DNA of 64,000 bases from Leptolyngbya ohadii IS1 (GTDB lineage: Bacteria > Cyanobacteriota > Cyanobacteriia > Elainellales > Elainellaceae): assembly GCF_002215035.1 (NCBI RefSeq), contig NZ_NKFP01000006.1, positions 632,530 through 696,529 on the forward strand, written 5' to 3'. Position 1 is the first letter of the stretch. Each line of letters opens with the position of its first letter. The notes under the pieces were generated by a model, which worked only from the letters and a program-made list of their open reading frames with translations, was not told the DNA's origin and searched no databases. The position numbers were made by a program, and so were the translations under genes. Positions 57,458-64,000 of this stretch are shown here, piece after piece.

Positions 57458-57474
57458 CCCTTTACTTTAAAGGG
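57458..57474 (+). promoter_or_regulatory. Hairpin overlapping a ribosome binding site
   Basis: CCCTTTA (57458-57464) can pair with TAAAGGG (57468-57474) over a 3-base loop. The right arm includes most of the Shine-Dalgarno GGGGGA that precedes the ATG at 57485, so the fold would block initiation. Confidence 0.5.
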
Positions 57475-57484
57475 GGACTTCAGT

Positions 57485-57919
57485 ATGAATTTTTTGCAGA
57501 ATAATTTATGTGCTGACAGCGATGTTTCAAGGAAACGCAGTGGTAGAAGAATTGTGAGGGGTTTGTTGAGGGGAAATTCGACGCTTCTACCCGTCGTTTC
57601 AATGCTGTTGCTGTTTGGGCATAGTTCCAGTGCCCAGGCGCAGGTTTCGTTTGGCAACTTTGGCAATTTTGGAGGGCACTCCGCCTCCGAAGGATTTTTT
57701 GAGGCGGGACGAGATAGCTTTGAGCAGGAAATTCGACGGTTGCAGGCATACTCCGATTCATCGCAGCCGCTATTAAGTACGAGTGGAGTAGATCAGATAC
57801 GGCAGGATATTCTGCGTTTAGAAAATCCTGCAATACCTGCTGAACAGCCGCCTTCAAGCCAGCAGTACCGTCATCCGACTGAACAACAGGGCGATCCTCA
57901 AACCGCCCCCACCAGATAA
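57485..57919 (+). CDS. Small secreted protein, unknown
   Basis: A 144-residue protein. ATG at 57485 follows GGGGGA by 8 bases. The N-terminus is long and basic, then hydrophobic (LLPVVSMLLLFGHSSSAQA), an export signal cut near AQA. The mature part begins with Gly/Phe/Asn-rich sequence (FGNFGNFGGHS) and continues with a helical, Gln/Pro-rich, polar tail. No domain recognised. Its 3' end faces the TPR gene. Confidence 0.65.
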   Translation: MNFLQNNLCADSDVSRKRSGRRIVRGLLRGNSTLLPVVSMLLLFGHSSSAQAQVSFGNFGNFGGHSASEGFFEAGRDSFEQEIRRLQAYSDSSQPLLSTSGVDQIRQDILRLENPAIPAEQPPSSQQYRHPTEQQGDPQTAPTR

Positions 57920-57927
57920 GCTCCTGT

Positions 57928-59271
57928 CTAGCGCAATCCACGTATTTGCTGTAAAACCTGACGGTAGCCTTCTGCCTCTCCCTGCTGGAGGAAAAGGTTC
58001 GCTGCCTGCTGGAAGTCGGCTCTGGCGGCGGCAGTGTTACCCTGGCTGGCATAGAGTTTGCCGCGATTCATAAACGCTTCTGCGTCCTGTGCGTTCAGCC
58101 GAATTGCCTGCGTATAGTCTGCCATTGCGCCCTGGTGGTTGCCCATTTGCGATCGCAGCTCTCCCCGATCGCTCAAAACGGCTGCGGTAGCTGTCACATT
58201 TTCGGCGGCAGCGGGCTGAATCGCAAGAAACTGGCTGTAGTCTTCCTCGGCTCCGGCAGGATTTCCGGCGGCAATGCGGGCATCGGCACGGCTGCGAAAG
58301 GCATCGGCATAGCCTGGACGGAGGGAAATTGCCTGGTCGTAATCGGCGATCGCCCCAACCCTATCCCCTGCCATAAACCTGACATCGCCCCGCACCTTGA
58401 AGGATTCTGCGTCATTCGGGTTGAGTGCCAGTGCCCGGTTTAAGTCACTGATTGCGGCTCTGCGATCGCCCAGCTTTGCCTGCATCAGTCCTCGATTCCG
58501 GAAAGCCTCCGCATAGTCTGGCTTCAGTGCAATTGCTTGCGTGAAGTCTGCCACTGCTGTCCGAAGTCCGCCCTGGCTGGAGTAGATAAACCCCCGGTTG
58601 TAGTAGGCGTAGGGGGATTCGGGGTCAAGGTCGATCGCCTGATTTAAATCTGCGATCGCCTCCTGGATTCTGCCCAGCCCAAACAAAACGCTGCCCCGGT
58701 TCAGGTATGCTTCTGCCTTCTCGTCGTCCAGTTCGATAGCCCGATTCAAATCCGCCAGTGCCCCCGGCTGATCCGACCGGCTGGCTTTAAGTGCGCCCCG
58801 ATGAATATAGCCTTCTGCCTCTTCCGGTTCCAGGGCAATCATGCGATCGAAATCTGTCATGGCGGACTGAGGCTGGTTCAGACTGACATAGCTGATGCCC
58901 CGATAAAAGTAAGCCTGGGGATTGTCGTTAGCCAGCCGGATTGCCCGATCGTAATCCTGAACGGCTGCCACATGGTTTCCCTGCGCCGCCAGCGCAAAGC
59001 CTCGATAGAGATAGGCGGGAGCATAATTAGCAGACAAACTGATGGCTCGCGTAAAGCTCTCGGTCGCCTGCTCGTACTCGCCCGCGTTTAGTTGACTGAT
59101 CCCACTGCGATAAATTTGCTCGGCGCTGTTTGTACTGGGCTGGACTGGAAAGGTTTGGGCAAGGGTCAATTGGGCGATCGCTGAGGTTGTTTCTGCCTGA
59201 ACTGCGATCGGAATGCCCACATAACCCATTCCTAGACCTGTCAACAGGACAAATACTTGAGCAAGCTTCAT
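57928..59271 (-). CDS. Secreted TPR repeat protein
   Basis: A 447-residue protein with signal peptide (MKLAQVFVLLTGLGMGYVGI, cleavage near VQA) and about ten to eleven tetratricopeptide repeats of the A-x-x-D-x-x-x-A-I-x-L-x-P type (for example ADLNQAIDLDPESPYAYYNRG). TPR arrays are protein-binding scaffolds; in cyanobacteria many sit in the periplasm or thylakoid lumen. AGGAGG lies 6 bases before ATG 59271, which decides the start against the longer frame. No partner can be named. Confidence 0.88.
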   Translation of the reverse strand: MKLAQVFVLLTGLGMGYVGIPIAVQAETTSAIAQLTLAQTFPVQPSTNSAEQIYRSGISQLNAGEYEQATESFTRAISLSANYAPAYLYRGFALAAQGNHVAAVQDYDRAIRLANDNPQAYFYRGISYVSLNQPQSAMTDFDRMIALEPEEAEGYIHRGALKASRSDQPGALADLNRAIELDDEKAEAYLNRGSVLFGLGRIQEAIADLNQAIDLDPESPYAYYNRGFIYSSQGGLRTAVADFTQAIALKPDYAEAFRNRGLMQAKLGDRRAAISDLNRALALNPNDAESFKVRGDVRFMAGDRVGAIADYDQAISLRPGYADAFRSRADARIAAGNPAGAEEDYSQFLAIQPAAAENVTATAAVLSDRGELRSQMGNHQGAMADYTQAIRLNAQDAEAFMNRGKLYASQGNTAAARADFQQAANLFLQQGEAEGYRQVLQQIRGLR

Positions 59272-59376
59272 GCAAACCTCCTGATCGGGTAAATCCACCG
59301 CTGTTTTGAGGAGGATGCCCCACTTGCTCAAGAAATTTATCGCGATCGCTGCTTTACTTTGTCAATTTGATTCGCT

Positions 59377-60276
59377 TTACTTCGTTGCCGACTGAAAATT
59401 GCGCGTCAGGCTGCTGAGGAACATCGGTACAAATCGCTCCATTAGCGCCTTGGGATCGCGCTCCATCACGCGCTGGACTGCCATGAGTCGGGTTTGCTGA
59501 AGATCCGGTGCCAGCAGGGTTTGAGGCAAGCGCTCCATCAGATAGCCGGGACGCTGCCAAAGGGGAAGGGTGCTGGCGATGTCTACCAGTTTTTCGACGC
59601 GCCGCAGTTCAGCTCCCAGGGTGATATCCATGCCGCTCTCGAAAGATGCCTGCTCGATCGCCGCATATTTGCGCTTCGCCTGTTCCACCTTCTGCCGATG
59701 TTCGGGACTGCGATCGGCGAGTTTTGCCAGCCAGCGGTTGCCCCAGCGCACATGACCCGCTTCCTCCGGCAGGATTTGCTCGATCGTCTCCCGGATGCGG
59801 ATGTTTTCCTCCGTTTGGGGAGCCTGCTTCAGGGCATAGATGTGGGCGGAAAAATATTCGCAGCCCCGCTTTTCGGTGACGTTGATTGCCGCCAGAGTTG
59901 AAATAATCCCCTCGTCCAGATTTTCTTCGGTGTTGAGATGTTCGCGATCGAGCAGCCGCTCAAACTCATCAATGTAGGAAGCGCCAGGGGGATTATTCAC
60001 TTCCGCGCCCAGGTCTACCAGCAGGTCGGTGAGCCACATGGCATGGCGGGATTCATCGGAAATATGGTGGGACAGGTCGCGAATCAGTTCCGGGCATTTG
60101 CCGTTGAGCTGTTCAATCACATCGGTCAGATCCTTGCAGCTGCGCTGTTCGCTGTAGCGGTAGCGGTTCAGGGTTAGCAAGTGCAGTTCCCGATCCTGAA
60201 CAACCATTTTCAAGACATCGCGGGCACTGAAGGAGCCAAAGGAACTGGTGAGTTTGCGGGGGTAGGTGACTGTCAT
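59377..60276 (-). CDS. Ferritin-like domain protein
   Basis: A 299-residue helical protein (from ATG 60276, MTVTYPRKL; the longer frame adds a non-conserved leader). Glu-x-x-His motifs typical of a diiron four-helix bundle appear in SDESRHAMWLTDL and LPEEAGHVRWGNRWL, with an additional Glu in VTEKRGCEYFSAH. The family is present in many cyanobacteria without a known function; an oxidase or hydroxylase activity is plausible by analogy with MiaE-like proteins. Confidence 0.78.
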   Translation of the reverse strand: MTVTYPRKLTSSFGSFSARDVLKMVVQDRELHLLTLNRYRYSEQRSCKDLTDVIEQLNGKCPELIRDLSHHISDESRHAMWLTDLLVDLGAEVNNPPGASYIDEFERLLDREHLNTEENLDEGIISTLAAINVTEKRGCEYFSAHIYALKQAPQTEENIRIRETIEQILPEEAGHVRWGNRWLAKLADRSPEHRQKVEQAKRKYAAIEQASFESGMDITLGAELRRVEKLVDIASTLPLWQRPGYLMERLPQTLLAPDLQQTRLMAVQRVMERDPKALMERFVPMFLSSLTRNFQSATK

Positions 60277-60710
60277 AAGGGTGAGTGGGGGAGTAGCTGG
60301 GTGAAGAACAATGAATGAAACTATGAAATGAATACGAACTATGAACAAGTGTAACGAAGAAATCAGGAATTTTAGAGGCGATAAACAGGATGCGGCAGCG
60401 GGTGAAGCATTGCCACGGGAGGATTTTGAAGCGATCGTTTAACCTGACCTTTCATCCAAGTTGGTACAGGTGTTTTGCAGCCTAAGAAATGCGGCAGCGG
60501 CTTGGCATCCTTCCAAAGCGGCATTTTGGCAAATCACGCTGGGCTGAGCGATCGTCATTCAGCAAAGTAGCAGGGCGATTGATTGCGGTCACTTATGCCT
60601 GGGCGAATTTTATTGAGCAGAAAGGAAACTTAAGCCAAACTTGAATCATTCTAGGGGGCAGTGTCCCAGCGATCGATGCCCCATCCGATGCCCCATCCTA
60701 TGGTTTTGCT
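60277..60710. other. Divergent intergenic region before cax2
   Basis: 434 bases without a gene. Just before cax2 there is a 12-base direct repeat GATGCCCCATCC twice (60676-60699), between the likely promoter and the ATG at 60711; no Shine-Dalgarno is evident. Confidence 0.5.
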
Positions 60711-61811
60711 ATGTCGATTAAAAATTTGACCTCATTTGGTTTACTCATCTTTATCCCCATTTCGATCGCCGCTGAGAAGCTGGAATGGGGTGCCTTAGTC
60801 GTCTTCATCACGGCTGCTATTGCGATCGTGCCGCTGGCAATCTGGCTCAGTACGGCAACCGAAGAAGTGGCGGTGGTGTCTGGTCCCTCGATCGGCGGAC
60901 TGCTAAATGCCGTCTTTGGCAACGCAACCGAGCTGATTATTGCCCTGGTTGCCCTGAAGGAAGGCTTGGTTGATATCGTGAAAGCCAGCATTACCGGGAC
61001 GATTATCAGTAACCTGCTGCTGGTGATGGGACTCTCGATGCTGCTGGGCGGACTGCGTTACAAAGAACAGGAATTTAAGCCGATCGTGGCACGGGTGAAC
61101 GGCTCCACAATGACCCTGGCAGTGACGGCGATCGTGCTTCCGGCAACGGTGATTTCCACCTCGCAGGGGGTTGCACCCCAGGCAATCAGTCAATTATCCG
61201 CAACGGTGGCGATCGTCCTGATTGCGGTCTATGCCCTGACCCTGCTGTTTTCCCTCAAAACCCACAGCTATCTGTACGAAGTGGGATTGGTGGAACTGGA
61301 AGCAGGCGAATCGGGAGAACATCAGGAAAAGCCCAACCTGGTGCTGTGGATTGGGGTACTGCTGGTCGCGACGATCGGGGTTGCCTTTGAGTCTGAGATT
61401 TTTGTGGGTGCGGTCGAAGAAGCCACTGCCGGACTGGGTCTGACTCCCCTCTTTACAGGTGTCATTTTGCTGCCGCTGGTGGGGGGTGCCGCTGAATACG
61501 TGACGGCTGTACGGGTAGCCATGAAAAACAATATGGATCTGTCCGTTTCCGTGGCGATGGGATCGAGCCTGCTGGTTGCCCTGCTGGTCGCGCCGCTTCT
61601 CGTCCTGGTGGGTCAAGCGATCGGACAGCCGATGGATCTGAACTTCAATTTGTTTGAAGTTGTTGCCGTCACGATCGCCGTTATTATTGCCAACCTGATC
61701 AGCCTCGACGGGCGATCGAACTGGCTGGAGGGTGTTCTCCTACTGGCAACCTACACCGTTCTGGGAGCCGCTTTCTACTTCCATCCGCCGATCGGGCTTG
61801 CGGTCAATTAA
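60711..61811 (+). CDS. cax: Calcium/proton antiporter family protein, paralogue 2
   Basis: A 366-residue membrane protein that aligns over its whole length with the Cax protein at 17214-18308. The first alpha repeat is intact (GNATELIIALVAL), but the second reads GGAAEYVTAVRVAMKN where paralogue 1 and the family have GNAAEH; the essential Glu is kept, the Asn and His are changed to Gly and Tyr. Later, GSSLQIALFV is GSSLLVALLV. The protein should still be a cation exchanger, but with altered selectivity or coupling. Plus strand, alone. Confidence 0.9.
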   Translation: MSIKNLTSFGLLIFIPISIAAEKLEWGALVVFITAAIAIVPLAIWLSTATEEVAVVSGPSIGGLLNAVFGNATELIIALVALKEGLVDIVKASITGTIISNLLLVMGLSMLLGGLRYKEQEFKPIVARVNGSTMTLAVTAIVLPATVISTSQGVAPQAISQLSATVAIVLIAVYALTLLFSLKTHSYLYEVGLVELEAGESGEHQEKPNLVLWIGVLLVATIGVAFESEIFVGAVEEATAGLGLTPLFTGVILLPLVGGAAEYVTAVRVAMKNNMDLSVSVAMGSSLLVALLVAPLLVLVGQAIGQPMDLNFNLFEVVAVTIAVIIANLISLDGRSNWLEGVLLLATYTVLGAAFYFHPPIGLAVN

Positions 61812-61814
61812 GGG

Positions 61815-63728
61815 TCAACCGCGATCGAGCTTCAGCTCATACACATTCCAGAGCGAGCCGCCTAGCGCCGAAAACTGAACGCCTTCAATGTCATTTCGCA
61901 CCGCAGAGAGGGCAAGCGGGTTCACCAGATAAATCATTGGCACGTACTGCTGGGTGAGCTTCTGGATTTCGTTGTAGATTTCCTTGCGTCTCTCTTCGTT
62001 GAGTTCCTGGCTGCCCCTCACATAAAGCCGTCCGATTTCCGCTTCCCAGTCGGCGATGACCCGTCCTTCGATCGGTGTTTGTCCTTCGCTGGAATTCTGG
62101 TTAAACAGGTGAAGCTGTCCTTCTGGCGACCAGACATTTCGACCCCCATCCGGCTCGGTTCCGGCACCGCCCAAGCCCATAATCATCGTCTCCCAGTCCA
62201 GACTATCGGACATCTGACGAACCAGGGTATTAAAGGCGACGGGCTGAAAATCTACCTGAATGCCAATCCTTGCCAGGTTTTGCTTGATCTGGGAACCGCT
62301 GGCTTCCCGGATTTTGTTGCCTGCGTTTGTGCTCATGGTGAACCGTACCCGATTCCCGTCTGCATCCAGAAGCTGTCCCTGGGCATTGTACTTAAATCCA
62401 GCCTTTTGCAGCAGCGCCTTTGCCTGCTCAATGTTGTACTCGTAGGTGGGCAAGCCCTTTTCGGGCGGCAGGTAGAAAGGACTCTGAATGTTAATCGGTG
62501 AATTTTGCGGCACGCCCAACCCCTGATAGATGTTGTTGATCATCGTGGGGCGATCGATCGCGTGAGCCACTGCCTGTCGGAACTCCAGCGAGTTAAACCA
62601 GCGGGACTTAATCGGATCGACCAGGGGTTTGCCGTTGCGGGTGCCCTGATTCAGGTTAAACGCCATAAACAGCGAGGTGAGGGCAGGACCGCCGTTATAA
62701 ATCGTGAAGTTCCCCCGGTCTTCCTCTCGCTTAATCAGGCGAAAATAGTCCGGCGTCACGCCTGCTACGTCTAAGCCACGCGATCGAAACTGGGTCAACT
62801 GGGCATCGGTGGATTCGACAATCTGGATCACGAACTGATCGATGTAGGGCTGCGGGTTGCCCTGGGCATCTTTACGCCAGTAGTTGGGATTGCGATCGAA
62901 GATAATCCGCTCACCCACGCGATAGCTGCTAATTTTGTAGGGACCGCTGCCCACCAGTTCCTTCGGATCGGTATCGGTGCCCCAGGTAGAGAGGAATTGG
63001 GGATTCCCATTGCCGTCCAGGGTGGTCACGGACTTTTCTAGAGCGTGCTTCGGCAGAATTGGAATACCGCCTGCAAACCGCAGAATCGGGGCAAAGGGTT
63101 CCGGGACGGTAAAACGAACGCGGCGATCGTCCACCTTTTCCACTGTGGGGAAGATACCCTGTTCCCCGACCCGCAGAATATCGGCTTCGCTGCTGGGAAT
63201 TTTGGGATTAAACAGCAAATCGTTAAAGGTAAACAGCACATCGTCTACGGTCAGCGGCGCACCGTCCGACCACTTCAGACCTTCCCGCATCAGAAAGGTA
63301 ATTTGCTTCTGGTCAGGCGAAATCTCCCAGGACTCTGCAAATCCCGGCTCCAGGTCTCCCGTCAGACCGTTGGAGGACAGCAGGCTATCGTAGGTCAGCC
63401 CAAAAATGCTGGTGACTTCCTGGCTCGTCACCGGGTTAAAGGTCTTTGGTTCGCTCAGCTCACTGATGACCAGTCGGGGGGTACTTGCCGCCTGAGATCG
63501 CATTCTCGCCGGATTACAGGACGATAAGCCGATCGCCGTTAGCATGACCGCCAGTCCAATCGCCGCTCCCCGCTGCCAGAAGCGAGAAATTCGAGCCGAC
63601 CCGATCGTCCGGTGAACAGCTTGAATCCCCTTTCGCACAAGATTCCCGATGACCTTCCGCATAACATTGCCCCATTCTGTCTCTCGATCATAGAAGATCC
63701 GGCGAAACAGATAGGCAATTTTTCGCAT
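61815..63728 (-). CDS. ABC transporter substrate-binding lipoprotein, family 5 (peptide/nickel type)
   Basis: A 637-residue lipoprotein. The lipobox LSSC follows a hydrophobic segment (GAAIGLAVMLTAIGLSSC). The SBP_bac_5 domain is evident in ISELSEPKTFNPVTSQE, AESWEISPDQKQITFLMREGLKWSDGAPLTVDDV and the C-terminal WNVYELKL. An unusually long, basic N-terminus of about 50 residues precedes the signal if ATG 63728 is used; ATG 63662 would shorten it. The permease and ATPase genes are not adjacent. It probably binds oligopeptides or a similar ligand outside the cytoplasmic membrane. Stop codons of this gene and cax2 are three bases apart. Confidence 0.9.
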   Translation of the reverse strand: MRKIAYLFRRIFYDRETEWGNVMRKVIGNLVRKGIQAVHRTIGSARISRFWQRGAAIGLAVMLTAIGLSSCNPARMRSQAASTPRLVISELSEPKTFNPVTSQEVTSIFGLTYDSLLSSNGLTGDLEPGFAESWEISPDQKQITFLMREGLKWSDGAPLTVDDVLFTFNDLLFNPKIPSSEADILRVGEQGIFPTVEKVDDRRVRFTVPEPFAPILRFAGGIPILPKHALEKSVTTLDGNGNPQFLSTWGTDTDPKELVGSGPYKISSYRVGERIIFDRNPNYWRKDAQGNPQPYIDQFVIQIVESTDAQLTQFRSRGLDVAGVTPDYFRLIKREEDRGNFTIYNGGPALTSLFMAFNLNQGTRNGKPLVDPIKSRWFNSLEFRQAVAHAIDRPTMINNIYQGLGVPQNSPINIQSPFYLPPEKGLPTYEYNIEQAKALLQKAGFKYNAQGQLLDADGNRVRFTMSTNAGNKIREASGSQIKQNLARIGIQVDFQPVAFNTLVRQMSDSLDWETMIMGLGGAGTEPDGGRNVWSPEGQLHLFNQNSSEGQTPIEGRVIADWEAEIGRLYVRGSQELNEERRKEIYNEIQKLTQQYVPMIYLVNPLALSAVRNDIEGVQFSALGGSLWNVYELKLDRG

Positions 63729-63780
63729 CTTGGAATCTATTTAGGAGGATGGATTAAGAGGATGGAAACGCCCTGAAGAA

Positions 63781-64000
63781 TTAAGCTCCCAGCCAGAACA
63801 TCCCAGACTCGATCGGATACCCGACTGCCTTCCACGCAGGCAAACCGCCCTGAAGCTCAGCCACATTAAAATAGCCCGCATTTCTGAGAGCTGCTGCTGC
63901 TGCTGCCGCTTCCTCGTCCATGTCGCTGTAAACGTAAATGTCCCGCGTCAGTTCCAGGCTCATTAATGCCCGATCGACTAATTCCTCCAGCGGCATATTG
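63781..64000 (-). CDS. Rhodanese-like domain protein, C-terminal part (5' end outside window)
   Basis: The frame is open to the window edge, so only the last 72 or so residues are visible. IYVYSDMDEEAAAAAAAL followed by LRNAGYFNVAELQGGLPAWKAVGYP-like sequence (NVAELQGGLPAWKAVGYP) is the second half of a rhodanese fold. At the place of the active-site Cys (usually VYC followed by a loop) it has VYS, so it is probably not a sulfurtransferase. A poly-Ala run follows. Minus strand, upstream of the binding protein gene. Confidence 0.8.
   Translation of the reverse strand, partial: NMPLEELVDRALMSLELTRDIYVYSDMDEEAAAAAAALRNAGYFNVAELQGGLPAWKAVGYPIESGMFWLGA

Overview
The window reads as the chromosome of an oxygenic cyanobacterium, probably a filamentous Leptolyngbya/Oscillatoria-type strain. 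The evidence is gene content (psbV, a PsbV2-type cytochrome, plastocyanin, acsF, sqdB/sqdX, pxcA/CemA, an rbp-rpsU pair), very frequent GCGATCGC-type (HIP1) palindromes on both strands, and many short tandem 7- and 8-nt repeat arrays of the kind known from filamentous cyanobacteria. No phage, IS element, CRISPR array, tRNA or rRNA gene was recognised. Genus and species cannot be fixed from the sequence alone.

Layout. 1-7.5 kb: the 3' end of cobN, a rhomboid protease, then a minus-strand electron-transfer cluster psbV > psbV2-like > petE, followed by small genes (DUF202, YajQ, MAPEG, SLOG/DprA-like, FHA). 7.8-9.8 kb: a cyanophycin synthetase of the short CphA2 type. 10.1-14.7 kb: a small unknown gene, then purL and purF. 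14.7-21.1 kb: alcohol dehydrogenase, aldo/keto reductase, Ca2+/H+ antiporter 1, MATE exporter and AraC regulator, all on the minus strand. 21.3-27.1 kb: a small PPC-like protein, a decayed copy of the sqdX 3' end, a MarR-EamA pair and the sulfolipid cluster sqdB > small membrane protein > sqdX. 27.7-31.2 kb: acsF, a secreted Gly-rich protein and a DUF922 protease-like protein. 31.4-37.6 kb: a solitary ureD, an AAC(6')-like acetyltransferase between repeat arrays, a cysteine hydrolase, trhO, an Uma2 pseudogene and a THUMP methyltransferase. 37.7-45.1 kb: a tricorn protease, pxcA and a helicase-like protein. 46.2-50.5 kb: alpha-amylase, an endonuclease III-type glycosylase, rpsU, rbp and a nucleoside deoxyribosyltransferase-like gene. 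51-57 kb: the classical rimP-nusA-ylxR-infB translation/transcription cluster with a long structured leader before infB. 57.4-64 kb: a secreted small protein, a TPR protein, a ferritin-like protein, Ca2+/H+ antiporter 2, an oligopeptide-type binding lipoprotein and the 3' end of a rhodanese-like gene.

Most genes are ordinary core or conserved cyanobacterial genes. The signals most worth a second look are: (i) psbV/psbV2-like/petE, with an apparent His/Cys-ligated cytochrome, an attenuator-like hairpin between the two cytochrome genes and plastocyanin in the third place; (ii) tandem repeat arrays that have entered reading frames (twice in purL) or supply protein tails; (iii) the infB leader with two mutually exclusive pairings; (iv) the unknown two-helix membrane protein inside the sulfolipid operon together with a degenerate second copy of the sqdX end; (v) a CphA2-type enzyme without other cyanophycin genes nearby; (vi) two Cax paralogues, one with altered core residues. 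I found no clear-cut wholly new multi-gene system, and functional statements rest on recognised motifs rather than on database searches.
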